Assembly (NCBI GenBank): GCA_036986275.1
Contig: BTRG01000003.1
Location: forward strand, 8,550-72,549
Direction: 5' to 3'
Source: BTRG01 sp036986275
Lineage (GTDB): Bacteria; Pseudomonadota; Gammaproteobacteria; Acidiferrobacterales; SZUA-150
DNA: 64,000 nt
The notes under the pieces were generated by a model. It saw nothing but the letters and a program-made list of their open reading frames with translations, had not been told where the DNA came from and searched no databases. The position numbers and the translations under genes are program-made. Within the stretch, counting starts at the first letter, position 1. Each line of letters opens with the position of its first letter. This document shows positions 7,963-17,782 of the stretch, piece after piece.

Positions 7963-9369
7963 ATGGTATTTCTTAAATCCGTGAAACCGCTTGAAAAGAA
8001 AATCTTCGTCATCGACACCAATGTGTTGATGCATGATCCCATGGCGATTTATCGTTTCGATGAGCACGATATCTATATTCCTATCGCGGTACTGGAAGAA
8101 CTGGACAAGGCCAATAAAGGTCTATCAGAGGTTGCGCGCAATGTAAGGCAAGTGAGCCTCTACCTCGATGAACTGATAGCAAAAGCCAACAGTGACTTGT
8201 CACAAGGCCTGGCCTTGCCGGCGATAGGTGATCTTCCTGCCGGGCGCTTGTATTTTCATATGGAGGCTGTGCGCACCTCCATGCCCAACGGGATCAATCC
8301 TGATAATCCTGACAATATCCTGTTGGGCGTAACCCATGATCTGGACAAACAGCACCCAAACAACGAAGTCATTCTGGTCAGCAAGGATATCAACTTGCGC
8401 ATCAAGGCCCATGCACTGGGTATAAAAGCCGAAGATTATTCCAGCGACCAGGTTATTGATGATGCAGATCTGCTTTATGCCGGCAGCGTCGTGCTTGATG
8501 TTGAATTCTGGAATACGCATAGCAAGGACATGGATTCCTGGACCGAAGGAGGCCGTACTTATTACCGTCTTAGTGGCCCTGCCATGGAACAATGGGCGCC
8601 TAACCAGTTTCTCTTTTCTGATACCGGGTCACCCTTTAATGCGATCGTAAGAGAGATAAATGAAAAAGGTGCGATAGTCGAGCGCGTCCTTGACTACAGC
8701 CAGAAAAAAAATAATGTCTGGGGCATCACTGCGCGCAATACAGAACAGAGCTTTGCCTTGAATCTGCTTATGGATCCAGATGTAGATTTTGTTTCACTGC
8801 TGGGACAAGCCGGTACCGGCAAGACCCTGCTGACACTGGCCGCCGCGCTAACGCAAACGTTGGACGATAAACTTTATTCCGATATCATTGTTACACGCAT
8901 GACCGTGCCCGTAGGAGAAGACATCGGCTTCCTCCCCGGTACCGAGGAAGAAAAAATGGAACCCTGGATGGGGGCGCTGGAAGACAATATTGAAGTGCTC
9001 CAGGGCCAAAGCAGTGAGGAAGGCGCCTGGGGCAAAGCGGCCACACAAAGTCTGTTGCGCAACCGTATACACGTCAAGTCGCTTAACTTTATGCGCGGTC
9101 GCACCTTCCAGAAGAAATTTCTTATTATTGATGAAGCACAGAACCTGAGTCCACACCAACTCAAGACACTGATTACGCGTGCCGGTCCCGGTAGCAAGGT
9201 GGTGTGCCTGGGGAATATTGCGCAGATAGATACACCCTATTTGACCGAAACGACATCGGGCCTGACTTATGTCGTGGACCGTTTTCGGGGCTGGCAACAC
9301 AGCGGCCACATCACCTTGCAGCGCGGTGAACGCTCGCGACTGGCCGACCAGGCCAATGCGGTACTCTAA
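7963..9369 (+). CDS. PIN domain-PhoH fusion ATPase (YlaK-like)
   Basis: This 468-residue two-domain protein has an N-terminal PIN ribonuclease domain (FVIDTNVLMHDP near 15-26, with acidic active-site residues) and a C-terminal PhoH-type P-loop ATPase with Walker A GQAGTGKT near 281-288 and Walker B FLIIDEAQNLSP near 385. PIN-PhoH fusions are thought to unwind and cut RNA. It follows bcp by 3 bp. Its stop overlaps the end of the convergent gene by 4 bp. Confidence 0.93.
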   Translation: MVFLKSVKPLEKKIFVIDTNVLMHDPMAIYRFDEHDIYIPIAVLEELDKANKGLSEVARNVRQVSLYLDELIAKANSDLSQGLALPAIGDLPAGRLYFHMEAVRTSMPNGINPDNPDNILLGVTHDLDKQHPNNEVILVSKDINLRIKAHALGIKAEDYSSDQVIDDADLLYAGSVVLDVEFWNTHSKDMDSWTEGGRTYYRLSGPAMEQWAPNQFLFSDTGSPFNAIVREINEKGAIVERVLDYSQKKNNVWGITARNTEQSFALNLLMDPDVDFVSLLGQAGTGKTLLTLAAALTQTLDDKLYSDIIVTRMTVPVGEDIGFLPGTEEEKMEPWMGALEDNIEVLQGQSSEEGAWGKAATQSLLRNRIHVKSLNFMRGRTFQKKFLIIDEAQNLSPHQLKTLITRAGPGSKVVCLGNIAQIDTPYLTETTSGLTYVVDRFRGWQHSGHITLQRGERSRLADQANAVL

Positions 9370-9725
9370 TCCGAATCGGGCGTATTATATTTCTCATAAT
9401 ATCGCCCAAACAAACTCTCCAGATCATCTATGACACTGACGACATCCCGGCCTTGCAGGATATGCGAGGACATCAACTCTGAGGATTCATTCAGCAACTT
9501 GGCAGTATCCAACATTGGGTATGTGGCTATCAGGCGCTGAATAGCCAGCACCACGGATTCCTGTTCGGGCCTGGGAAGGTCCAAAGGTTCCCGCGGGATC
9601 GCCGGCTCATCAACCTGCCCATACTTTTCAACAAGGAACTCCGCATAATCCAGTAACTGCGCGGCAACATCCTCCGGCAAGGCATCGGCCAGTGTCTTCA
9701 GGCGATGCAACTGCTCTTGCTTCAT
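9366..9725 (-). CDS. Small uncharacterised protein
   Basis: This 119-residue acidic soluble protein is predicted to be mostly helical; no signal peptide or membrane segment is visible. The N-terminal part (LKTLADALPEDVAAQLLDYAEFL) resembles the helical start of DUF2281-like proteins, but the rest is not recognised. It shares the strand and lies 18 bp downstream of the LysR gene, suggesting cotranscription, and overlaps the end of convergent PhoH by 4 bp. The frame is intact and codon use matches its neighbours. Confidence 0.75.
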   Translation of the reverse strand: MKQEQLHRLKTLADALPEDVAAQLLDYAEFLVEKYGQVDEPAIPREPLDLPRPEQESVVLAIQRLIATYPMLDTAKLLNESSELMSSHILQGRDVVSVIDDLESLFGRYYEKYNTPDSD

Positions 9726-9743
9726 CAGGAATAACTGCAGGGG

Positions 9744-10655
9744 CTAACGGCTAGTGGAGGCGCGACGTTCGCAATGTTCTCGTGCAAAGTCCATGAACTC
9801 TTCCATGGCGCGCAGACGAAACTTCTGTCGCTGATAAACGATGGAGAATGGACGTTCCAGCAGAGGATCCAACGGTATGGCCACCAGCGTACCCAGCTTC
9901 AGTTCCTTGTGTACCGTTGCACGCGAAACCACGGAAATGCCCAGACCCGCTTCGACAACACTCTTGACAGCTTCCGGACTGCCGACTTCCAGGCTTATTT
10001 GCATATCCTGAATGGATACGCCATTTTGCTCCAGGTGCGCACGGATAAATTCCAGCGTACCGGAACCTTCCTCACGACAGACAAAAGGCTGACTAACAAT
10101 ATCACTGACAGGCACCGAGGAATACTTGGCGTAAGGATGATCGGGTGGACATATAAACACCAGTTTGTCGTGCCAACACACTTCTACCGCAAGGTTCTTG
10201 TTAGCGATGGGGGATTCGACAATGCCAACGTCCACCGAATTGTTCTCCACCATATGCACTACACCCAGGGAATTGGAGACATTCAGGCGGATATTTACAC
10301 TGGGATAACGTTCCTTGAATTCACCCAACAGGCCTGGCAATACATACTCGGCAATCGTGGTGCTGGCGCCAATAATCAGGATACCACTGATATCTCCAGT
10401 CAGTTCGCGTACCCGTACGTCCATCTCGTTATATAAGGAAACAATACGCTCGGCATAGTCAAACACGCGTTCACCCGCTACCGTAAGACTGATGCGATTA
10501 TGGGTGCGGTCAAACAGACGTGTATTGAAATACTCTTCAAGCTGGCGAATCTGAAATGTCACCGCCGGCTGCGTCATGTGCAAGGTCTCGGCGGCCTTGG
10601 TAAAACTGAGCAAACGTGCAACGGTATGAAAAACCTGTAGTCGACGATCAGCCAT
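9744..10655 (-). CDS. LysR-family transcriptional regulator
   Basis: This 303-residue LysR regulator has an N-terminal winged helix-turn-helix (residues 4-62; SFTKAAETLHMTQPAVTFQI) and a periplasmic-binding-like effector domain from about 90. Its effector domain resembles the CbbR/CysB-like and YeiE-like group, but which ligand it senses cannot be read from sequence. It is not adjacent to prk or a Rubisco operon, so calling it CbbR would be speculation. The small 119-residue gene follows. Confidence 0.9.
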   Translation of the reverse strand: MADRRLQVFHTVARLLSFTKAAETLHMTQPAVTFQIRQLEEYFNTRLFDRTHNRISLTVAGERVFDYAERIVSLYNEMDVRVRELTGDISGILIIGASTTIAEYVLPGLLGEFKERYPSVNIRLNVSNSLGVVHMVENNSVDVGIVESPIANKNLAVEVCWHDKLVFICPPDHPYAKYSSVPVSDIVSQPFVCREEGSGTLEFIRAHLEQNGVSIQDMQISLEVGSPEAVKSVVEAGLGISVVSRATVHKELKLGTLVAIPLDPLLERPFSIVYQRQKFRLRAMEEFMDFAREHCERRASTSR

Positions 10656-10771
10656 TTTTTTCTCTAGTACCCCTGACGAATAATGCCACGTATGCTAACC
10701 CACACTACCACCCAGTGTATCAAGCCTGGGCAACATCAGGGGAAATTTAATTAATTAAATTAAGTCAGGAC

Positions 10772-11890
10772 CTAGAACCCTTCCAGTTTCAGCTTCAGGT
10801 CTGTTGGACTGCTGGCATATTGAAGTGCAGTGTCTTCGTCAACAACCCTTCTCTTCACCAGGTCAAAGAGAGAGGCATCAAAACTCAACATACCTTCGGC
10901 CTTGCTGCCTTTCTTGATCAGATCCGACAACTCCTTAATCTTTAATGGATCAAGAATATACTCACGCGCCAGTTGGGAGATGGTCATGATTTCACAGGCC
11001 ACGGCCCGGCCACCATCTATTTTCGGCACCAGCCTTTGTGACACCACACCACGCAGGTTTTGCGCCAACTTTGCGCGCATACTCACCTGCGCTTCCGGGG
11101 GAAAGGCCGTGATAATTCGTGACACCGTCTCCGCTGCACCGGGCGAATGCACTGTCGACAGAACCATGTGACCGGTTTCAGCTGCTGTCAAGGCAGTCTC
11201 TATGGTTTCCGGATCACGCATTTCGCCCAGGAGAATGATATCCGGGTCTTCACGCATGGCGGCGCGCATGGCATCGGCAAAACTGTTGGCATCTATACCG
11301 ATTTCGCGCTGGGTAATAATAGAACGTCTCTCGGTAAACAGAAATTCTATCGGGTCTTCGATGGTAATAATATGACGCGCCTTGGCCTCGTTGATCATAT
11401 TAATAAGTGAAGCCATGGTTGTGGACTTACCGCTACCGGTAGCACCCGTCATCAATATTAGCCCGCGCTCATGGGACATCAGGGTAGGCACGATATCGGG
11501 TAATCCAAGACCCTGCGGGTTAGGGATTTCACTGTTAATTACACGCAGCACCATGCCGATACTGCCGCGCTGAAAAAAGATGTTGGCACGAACACGGCCA
11601 ATGTCCTTAAAGCCTATGGATAAATCCACCTGATGATTGTGCTCGAACTCTTCCAGGTTCTTGGCAGTCATCATGGTATTGGAGAGTTTATCCATAAAGT
11701 CCGGTGGGAACGGCTTGATATCACGCACCGGACGCAAAACACCATCCACACGCAAGATGGGATGATTGCGCGTACGCAAGTGTATATCCGATGCCTTGTA
11801 TCGAACCGCTAACGCCAGAATCTGGCCAAGGATCTTTAAGGGATCGGCACCAGCAGGGTCAATCGCACCGGGTTTGACGTCTTCTGCCAT
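10772..11890 (-). CDS. pilU: PilT/PilU-type type IV pilus retraction ATPase
   Basis: Hexameric secretion-type ATPase that powers type IV pilus retraction at the inner membrane. It is 372 residues, with Walker A GATGSGKST at 149-157, Walker B IILLGEMRDPET, and the His-box TGHMVLSTVHSPG. The C-terminal region with LFDLVKRRVVDEDTAL is more like PilU than PilT. No second pil gene is adjacent; PilU is usually beside pilT, so its partner must lie elsewhere. It stands alone, with about 120 bp on each side. Confidence 0.9.
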   Translation of the reverse strand: MAEDVKPGAIDPAGADPLKILGQILALAVRYKASDIHLRTRNHPILRVDGVLRPVRDIKPFPPDFMDKLSNTMMTAKNLEEFEHNHQVDLSIGFKDIGRVRANIFFQRGSIGMVLRVINSEIPNPQGLGLPDIVPTLMSHERGLILMTGATGSGKSTTMASLINMINEAKARHIITIEDPIEFLFTERRSIITQREIGIDANSFADAMRAAMREDPDIILLGEMRDPETIETALTAAETGHMVLSTVHSPGAAETVSRIITAFPPEAQVSMRAKLAQNLRGVVSQRLVPKIDGGRAVACEIMTISQLAREYILDPLKIKELSDLIKKGSKAEGMLSFDASLFDLVKRRVVDEDTALQYASSPTDLKLKLEGF

Positions 11891-12013
11891 AGTGTCTGCT
11901 CTTAATGGATTGTTATGGATTTCCTGTAATTGAAGCAGCTAATCGGCGAGTGTTCAATGTGACGCAGAGCACCGATCAGCATCCATTCTGACCGGCGTTA
12001 CATTGGGTAGCAA

Positions 12014-12955
12014 CTAGAAATCTTCTATTGAGAAACCTTTTTCAGGTTTGTAGCCGGCTACGGCTTCCAGGGCAGTCTTAATACCTCCCGGCGAGCTCAT
12101 GATTTTAGTAAAACCATGCTCTCCCATCATGGCCGTATCCGGGAAATGTACGGCGATACGAAAGCGTCCTGCCAAGGCGATCACGTCTTTACCCTGAACC
12201 ATTAATTCGTATGGCAGATAGGGTGTGGACCGTGGGAGTTTGTAATCAATGATATCCATGATCTCTTTATCCGTATCCTTGCTGCCCTTATTCACGCCAT
12301 CCCCCTTGGGAATGGCCACACCAAAAACGCTCACCGACTTACCTGGCAAATCCACGCGATACACTTGTTGGGTACCGCCCTTGCCGGCAGCAAGGTTGGC
12401 CATAACGGTGGCCAGCGCCTTCTCGTGTGATGCAAATTTATTCAGCAGGCTAATGTCATTAAAGTACGGCATAAACATGGCGTAGTGATAGTTGCCCGGC
12501 GCCAGTTGTTCGGGCGTCAACCCTTCGGCGCCAAAGGCCCCTTCGGCACCCAATGCCTTTTGCAGCTTCTCCGACACGACTGCAAGGGAGCCCAGACCAT
12601 AGGCCGTCCCCATATACGTCGGATTGAGGTAAGCCACTTGCCAGACACCATTTTCCTCCGTCACCGAGGCCCTTACCACAACACCGAATCCACCGTTCTT
12701 GGCTTTAGATGCCGCGGCCAGTAAATCATCCGATGTGACGCCAATCACAGTGGCCGCAACATAGGGTTTGTATGTCCCCACCACCTTAAAGCCTTGGGCC
12801 ACGAGCGCCAGTTTGACCTGAGCGACCACCTGGGCTTCACCACCCTCGAATGAATTACCCTTAATAAACGGCTTCAACACGCCGGCATAACTGATTGTAC
12901 CGACGCCCAGGAACAGCACCAGTAAAATACCCAATAATGTAATAATTTTTTTCAT
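12014..12955 (-). CDS. Uncharacterised exported protein, two-lobed
   Basis: This is a protein of about 313 residues with an N-terminal signal or anchor segment (hydrophobic residues 4-24). Two similar-looking alpha/beta lobes follow, one with YKPYVAATVIGVTSDDL and one with KLPRSTPYLPYELMVQGKD. I do not recognise a named domain. The ATG at 12955 has a strong AGGAGG eight bases upstream; the GTG at 12961 is less likely. It is 79 bp downstream of the FadL-type gene with a hairpin between them. The location next to an outer-membrane channel suggests a periplasmic partner, which is inference. Confidence 0.75.
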   Translation of the reverse strand: MKKIITLLGILLVLFLGVGTISYAGVLKPFIKGNSFEGGEAQVVAQVKLALVAQGFKVVGTYKPYVAATVIGVTSDDLLAAASKAKNGGFGVVVRASVTEENGVWQVAYLNPTYMGTAYGLGSLAVVSEKLQKALGAEGAFGAEGLTPEQLAPGNYHYAMFMPYFNDISLLNKFASHEKALATVMANLAAGKGGTQQVYRVDLPGKSVSVFGVAIPKGDGVNKGSKDTDKEIMDIIDYKLPRSTPYLPYELMVQGKDVIALAGRFRIAVHFPDTAMMGEHGFTKIMSSPGGIKTALEAVAGYKPEKGFSIEDF

Positions 12956-12977
12956 GATCACTTCCTCCTCAAGTAAA

Positions 12978-13002
12978 GAAGGGCTGGTTCAACCAGCCCT
13001 TC
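12978..13002 (-). terminator. Hairpin between FadL-type gene and exported-protein gene
   Basis: A 12-bp perfect stem (GAAGGGCTGGTT paired with its complement around one base, so effectively an 11-bp stem with a tight loop) is followed on the minus strand by TTTACTT. It lies just after the FadL-type gene and 23 bp before the next start, so it could be a weak terminator, an attenuator or an mRNA-stabilising hairpin that sets different levels of the two products. Confidence 0.6.
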
Positions 13003-13033
13003 AGTCTTAAGCTATATCAATTATTATTCGCCC

Positions 13034-14557
13034 TTAGAATACATAACTATACATCAGCTGACTGTTGGTCTGGCTGTGGGTGACTTCTACGCCTTTGCCG
13101 GTGGGTGTGCTCTGACCGTAATCAGTAGTCTGTGATACAGGCGGTGCATATGCCAGTGAGAAATTAATATTTGATACATCGCTCATGACATAACCGACGC
13201 CAAGCGTTACATGGTTTTTAATAATCGCTGGAAACAATGGATTCATGTATTCATCCGGTACCGGATTGTTAGCCAGATTGAGACCTGCACGCAACGTCAG
13301 AGGATCAGAGACCTTATAGGCGGCGCCGATCAGCAAGACGTTTTGATCTTCCCAGTCCTGATTCAAGTTCATATCCATGGCAGCACCACCGAAGGCCGCG
13401 GCACCTGGGTCTGCCTGAACGGCGTCCGCAACAAAGGACATATTGAAATCCTGCATCACCTTGGACCACATGATACGTTTGTAGTCAGCCGCAATCATTA
13501 GCTTATCAGAAACATCATAAGCCGCACCAAAGGCGATAATCTCAGGCCACTGGAAATCTTTAATCTTGACTTCGCCACTTACCGCTACCTTTTGTGTAAA
13601 CGCCGGGTTGATCGTGCCGTTCGGGGCGCCACCTACACCAGCGTCATTGCCATTTATGCTAAAACTAACTTCAGCGTCACTGGCCTTCATGTCCCCCAGG
13701 CTGGTCTTGCTATGATAACTGCCGCCCAGCTTCAATTTACCAATTTTGTAAGTGCCACCGATTTTGCCGCCGAAACCGGTCGAGCCCGCGGAACCCGTAA
13801 AATCACTGTCATCGGAAAAATCAAACCTGGCCCAATTGACGGGTCCGTCTGGATCCAGCATTCCACCGGAGATCATCCCAGCAAACCCCTGCACCATGGT
13901 GCCCGAGGCACTACCAAATTTCTGGGTACCGCCGAGTGCGGCGACCATGTCACCGAATTGAGCGCCACCGACATCCATCTGCAGATCCATGCCGGCCCAG
14001 ACAAAATCCACTGAGCCGCCTACGGTAAAATTTTCATTGACGGTATAGGCCAGGGGCACAAGAAAGCGGCCCACGCCTACCTCTGAACGCACCGTCTCAC
14101 CTGAAGCAAAGGGTGCACCACCGGTCATAAAGGCGCCATTGTCATACTCAGTGCCCATACCGCCTTGGGAATAAACACCGAACCCATACGAAACCTTGCC
14201 GCTACGCTTGACATAACCTAAAGCCGGCATGATAAAGAGACTTGAAGACGAGCTTTCATCGGTGGCGCCAAAGGCCGCTGCACCTGCCGGCGCATCTGAC
14301 GCGATGTCGGGCCCCAGCGTGCCTATGGCTACATCCAGTCGACTCTCGCCTTCATGCATCAAGCCCAATGTCGCCGGATTGTTCATCATGGCAGCCGAAC
14401 CATTATCCCAGGCCATGGATGCACCGCCCATGCCTGTTGCCTCGGGACCATAGCCCTCGAGATTCATACCGTTTGTAGCCAGCACGCTGACAGGTGCAGC
14501 ACCCAATGCTACCAGCGCGGCGACGGTTATTGTTTTCTTGGTTATAATATTAAGCAT
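13034..14557 (-). CDS. FadL/OmpP1-family outer-membrane hydrophobic-substrate channel
   Basis: This 507-residue protein belongs to the FadL/TodX/OmpP1 family of 14-stranded barrels that import fatty acids or other hydrophobic compounds. The signal peptide ends near VLA, followed by TNGMNLEGYGPEATGMGGAS, the family's N-terminal hatch motif. Further barrel repeats end in an aromatic C-terminal residue (YSYVF). GAGGAGG precedes the ATG. In a sulfur oxidiser a role in uptake of hydrophobic material, possibly including polysulfur, is possible but unproven; fatty-acid or aromatic transport is the family default. Confidence 0.9.
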   Translation of the reverse strand: MLNIITKKTITVAALVALGAAPVSVLATNGMNLEGYGPEATGMGGASMAWDNGSAAMMNNPATLGLMHEGESRLDVAIGTLGPDIASDAPAGAAAFGATDESSSSSLFIMPALGYVKRSGKVSYGFGVYSQGGMGTEYDNGAFMTGGAPFASGETVRSEVGVGRFLVPLAYTVNENFTVGGSVDFVWAGMDLQMDVGGAQFGDMVAALGGTQKFGSASGTMVQGFAGMISGGMLDPDGPVNWARFDFSDDSDFTGSAGSTGFGGKIGGTYKIGKLKLGGSYHSKTSLGDMKASDAEVSFSINGNDAGVGGAPNGTINPAFTQKVAVSGEVKIKDFQWPEIIAFGAAYDVSDKLMIAADYKRIMWSKVMQDFNMSFVADAVQADPGAAAFGGAAMDMNLNQDWEDQNVLLIGAAYKVSDPLTLRAGLNLANNPVPDEYMNPLFPAIIKNHVTLGVGYVMSDVSNINFSLAYAPPVSQTTDYGQSTPTGKGVEVTHSQTNSQLMYSYVF

Positions 14558-14770
14558 TGTTCCTCCTCAGCCATCACACGTTATTTTCGTGATTACGACG
14601 CATTGCAGTTTTGCTTCCATCACCCCTGCAAGACTATTTCTAAAAGTTATGGCAAGCCCGCCATGACGATACAAGCGGGGAAAATATTCCCCTCTCTGTA
14701 GTAGAATGTCAATATTTAATTTAATACTGATATAAGAAATTTGAATCCACAAATAGACAGTCCGCGGCAT

Positions 14771-14801
14771 AAAAAAAGGGGTGTGCAAGGCACGCCCCTT
14801 T
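14771..14801 (-). terminator. Rho-independent terminator after the dsrE-like gene
   Basis: On the minus strand, AAAGGGGCGTG and CACACCCCTTT form a stem with one mismatch and a short CCTTG loop, followed by a run of T. It sits 25 bp beyond the stop of the dsrE-like gene and closes the tusA-dsrE unit. Confidence 0.8.
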
Positions 14802-14825
14802 CCGAATTATCCCTGCCTGACCCGA

Positions 14826-15305
14826 TCAAATATACAATTGAATATCCGTATCGCCGGCAAATCCCAGGAAGGTTGAGGCGCCTCCAAAGTCCACACCACC
14901 AATGAAATCAGTCTCTTTAAAATCAAACAGGTCGACCGTCATCTGACAGCCTATCATCTTGACCCCGGCTTCCAGGCACAGATCGCGCAGCTCACCGACA
15001 CTGGCCACACCCTTTGACTTCATCGTTTGCTTCATCATCATAGTCATAATACTTTCCATGCCCGGGATAGCTGTCCCTAGCACAGGGAACCATTTGTCCA
15101 TACCCATAGGCATGGGCATACCCGGATTCCCCAAGGGACTTACCTTCAGCTTCAGCTTCTTCTTCAATAATTGCAGGCCATAGAAAGTGAAAAAGATTTC
15201 CACTTCATAGCCCAATGCCGCGGCAGTAGAGGCCAATATGAAAGGGGGATAGGCCCAATCCAGCGTGCCCTTGGTGGCAATGATTGCCATTTTCTTGTTA
15301 GCCAT
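14826..15305 (-). CDS. DsrE/DsrF/DrsH-like sulfur-relay protein (DsrE3-type)
   Basis: This 159-residue DsrE-superfamily protein contains KMAIIATKGTLDWAYPPFILA, a Met/Gly-rich middle (GNPGMPMPMG) and a conserved Cys at 120 in VKMIGCQMTVDLF with a second at 110. DsrE3-type proteins carry persulfide and pair with TusA during cytoplasmic sulfur oxidation. The open frame begins at 15374, but ATG 15305 has AGGAGAGGAGAA directly upstream and starts at the domain. tusA is upstream by 134 bp on the same strand. No rhodanese or hdr genes are adjacent, unlike several characterised sets. Confidence 0.88.
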   Translation of the reverse strand: MANKKMAIIATKGTLDWAYPPFILASTAAALGYEVEIFFTFYGLQLLKKKLKLKVSPLGNPGMPMPMGMDKWFPVLGTAIPGMESIMTMMMKQTMKSKGVASVGELRDLCLEAGVKMIGCQMTVDLFDFKETDFIGGVDFGGASTFLGFAGDTDIQLYI

Positions 15306-15439
15306 TTCTCCTCTCCTCGCCGGAACGCCGGCTTCAACAACAAAAATTAGCGAACAACAGCACTTCGAAACCACCCAACCCTCTGGTGCATGTATTTAGT
15401 TATGTAATTATATGTCCGAAGTGCTTCAACTACGGCAAA

Positions 15440-15673
15440 CTAACCGGCCTTCTTAATAAGGAAGGTGAACTCCCCGTTCTCTTCTCCCGATTCCATTAAC
15501 TCATTTCCGGTCTGCTTGGCAAACGCCTGGAAATCCTTGACTGAACCGGGGTCGGTGGCAATGATCCTTAGGACCTGACCACCGCTGAGCTCATTCAGTG
15601 CTTTCTTGGCACGCAAAATAGGCAGCGGGCAGTTCAATCCACGAGCATCAAGTTCTTGATCAAAAGTAGACAT
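15440..15673 (-). CDS. tusA: TusA sulfur-carrier protein
   Basis: This small sulfur carrier of 77 residues has the family motif NCPLPILRAKKAL, with the persulfide-bearing Cys at 15, and the TDPGSVKDF segment. TusA passes sulfane sulfur between enzymes in the cytoplasm, for tRNA thiolation and, in sulfur oxidisers, for oxidation via DsrE-type partners. The next gene is dsrE-like, which supports the oxidation role here. Upstream is a 445-bp AT-rich gap to divergent bepA. Confidence 0.93.
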   Translation of the reverse strand: MSTFDQELDARGLNCPLPILRAKKALNELSGGQVLRIIATDPGSVKDFQAFAKQTGNELMESGEENGEFTFLIKKAG

Positions 15674-16118
15674 TATTTTCTCCTTAAAGACAGATACAAC
15701 TAAACATATAGGTTCAATATTAACAAACCAATTTCATAGAAACCTTGTTCATAGGCCAGGCAGATACCCCACTCTGGCCATGTAACGGCTAGCGCGCTAT
15801 CTTAGCCAGCCTGCTCTGGATTACAAGATACGTCCAGTACTTTGCGGCACCGATTTGAATCCAGCAAGCCTGAGCAACAATTCAAACAATCCAGGGAACA
15901 AAGCACCTGTTGCCGAATCTTAATAAGGATATTGATGAGCATAAATTAGTATATTAGCAAATAATCAAGTAGCAAGATTGCGCCCATTGAGCGGATAAAG
16001 CAAATTCTCCAATACTTTATGGCCTAAACCCTTCCGACCTTGAATATTAAATTTTTTATAATCAATGCTTTATAATGTAGCCCTTTAAAACTGTCACCAG
16101 CATCTCTACAGTAATGTC
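15674..16118. other. Intergenic region between divergent tusA and bepA
   Basis: This 445-bp AT-rich divergent spacer has no credible open reading frame. TATAAT-like hexamers occur at 16057-16062 and 16071-16076 ahead of bepA, without a well-spaced -35 box, so promoters are likely but not assignable. I see no repeat or RNA gene in it. Confidence 0.5.
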
Positions 16119-17576
16119 ATGACCCTGACCCAGCGCTACAGCAACATAAAAAGAGGCTTGTTAAGCCTGCTACTCCTGGTATCACCCATTCTGGTAGCCG
16201 GCAACCCCCTGCCCGATCTCGGCGACCAATCCGGAGCCATTATCTCCCCCTATGAGGAACGCCAGCTGGGTGAGGGCGTGATGCGACAGGCACGTCAGAA
16301 CTTGACCTTCATCAATGATCCTGAACTGCTGAGCTACCTGCAATCCCTGGGAGGGCGTATTGCAACTCGGAGTGAAGGGGCTCAAGAAACGTATCAATTT
16401 TTTCTTGTCGACGATAGTGCTATCAATGCCTTTGCTGTGCCTGGCGGTTTTATCACTGTACACACGGGCCTGATCAAGATGGCAGAGTCTGAAGCCGAGC
16501 TGGCGTCGGTGTTGGCGCACGAGATTGCCCACATCTCTCAACGCCACATCCCTCGTATTATGGCGGCGCAGCAAAACACCGGTGGCCAAACCATGCTGGC
16601 CTTGTTGGCCGCCATCATGCTGGCGCAAGCGGGTGAATACGAAGCCGGCGAAGCCGCGCTGGCGCTGACGGCGGCAAGCCTGACCCAAAAAAGCATTAAC
16701 TTCACACGCAGCCATGAAGAAGAGGCCGATCGTGTCGGTACACAGCTATTGATAAAATCAGGCTACAGCGCCCATGCCATGCCACAATTCTTTAAGCGTC
16801 TGATGAACTGGGGCCGCATTTATGAAACCAATTTGCCTGAATTCCTACGCACTCATCCACTGACTAACCGCCGGATAACAGAGGCCGAAGACAGGGCGGC
16901 ACCCTACCCGGACACACCGGCAAAACCCAGCTCTGACTTTCATCACTTCAAGGCAAAAATTCGCGCTATCACCGAAGAACAACCCGGGCAGGCCGTGGCA
17001 GTATTCGCTGACAACCTGAAAAACAAGCGATATAAAATCGAAACAGCTGAGCGCTACGGCTACACCCTGGCATTGCTGCGGGCAAAGCGCTTCGACGCAG
17101 CGCGCAAACAAATCTCTCCATTGCGAACTCGTTACCCCGAGCGGGTTCAGTATGCCGTTGTGCAGGCAGAAATCGAGATGGCCGCCAGGAACTATGACAA
17201 GGCCCTTGCCTATTATGCGACTGCCCTGGAACGCCACCCCTCTCATCCCGGGTTATTACAAAGCTATGCCAATGCCCTGCTCAAAACAGGCAAACCGACA
17301 ATGGCGTACAAAATCAGCAAACAGGCTATCCGGCAGCAACCAGACAATCCTGCGCTGTATAAAATTCTGGCGACAGCGGCCGGCGAAACAGGAAAAAAAC
17401 TGGAGGCACATCAGGCCCTGGCCGAGCACTATTATCTCGGTGGTAATCGACAATCCGCCATCCAGCAGCTTGAGATAGCCAGCCGATATGCGGGTAAAAA
17501 TGATTACTTGCAAGCCAGCCTTTCTGCCCGCATCAAGGAACTCCAGGAGGAGTCCAAACGACTGCAACAACATTGA
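16119..17576 (+). CDS. bepA: BepA-like periplasmic M48 metalloprotease with TPR domain
   Basis: BepA (YfgC) degrades and helps assemble outer-membrane proteins such as LptD, acting in the periplasm with BAM. The protein is 485 residues, with an N-terminal signal peptide (hydrophobic residues 13-28), the zinc motif HEIAH at 134-138, a downstream ligand Glu in SHEEEADRVG near 198, and C-terminal TPR repeats from about 280 onward. Length matches E. coli BepA. The gene stands alone: it is divergent from tusA and 206 bp before soxX. Confidence 0.93.
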   Translation: MTLTQRYSNIKRGLLSLLLLVSPILVAGNPLPDLGDQSGAIISPYEERQLGEGVMRQARQNLTFINDPELLSYLQSLGGRIATRSEGAQETYQFFLVDDSAINAFAVPGGFITVHTGLIKMAESEAELASVLAHEIAHISQRHIPRIMAAQQNTGGQTMLALLAAIMLAQAGEYEAGEAALALTAASLTQKSINFTRSHEEEADRVGTQLLIKSGYSAHAMPQFFKRLMNWGRIYETNLPEFLRTHPLTNRRITEAEDRAAPYPDTPAKPSSDFHHFKAKIRAITEEQPGQAVAVFADNLKNKRYKIETAERYGYTLALLRAKRFDAARKQISPLRTRYPERVQYAVVQAEIEMAARNYDKALAYYATALERHPSHPGLLQSYANALLKTGKPTMAYKISKQAIRQQPDNPALYKILATAAGETGKKLEAHQALAEHYYLGGNRQSAIQQLEIASRYAGKNDYLQASLSARIKELQEESKRLQQH

Positions 17577-17782
17577 GCTCCACCGAAATCAGGTCGTTGG
17601 CCTCCTCTCCCTGACTGCTTCATTGACTCTTGAGGGCTTGCTATCACAGGCCAGATAGGTATGCTATTGCGTCTGCGTCGCCATAAGCCTGTTACTGTCA
17701 AATCGTAGCGCGTCCAAAGTGACACAAATAACCACAAGCCGGACCACCGGTCTCGCACATAATCGAGAACATAGGAGGAGAA

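Noticed and set aside
9744..10655. Calling the LysR gene cbbR
   Set aside because: It is not beside cbb or prk genes, and the sequence alone does not separate CbbR from YeiE- or CysB-like regulators.
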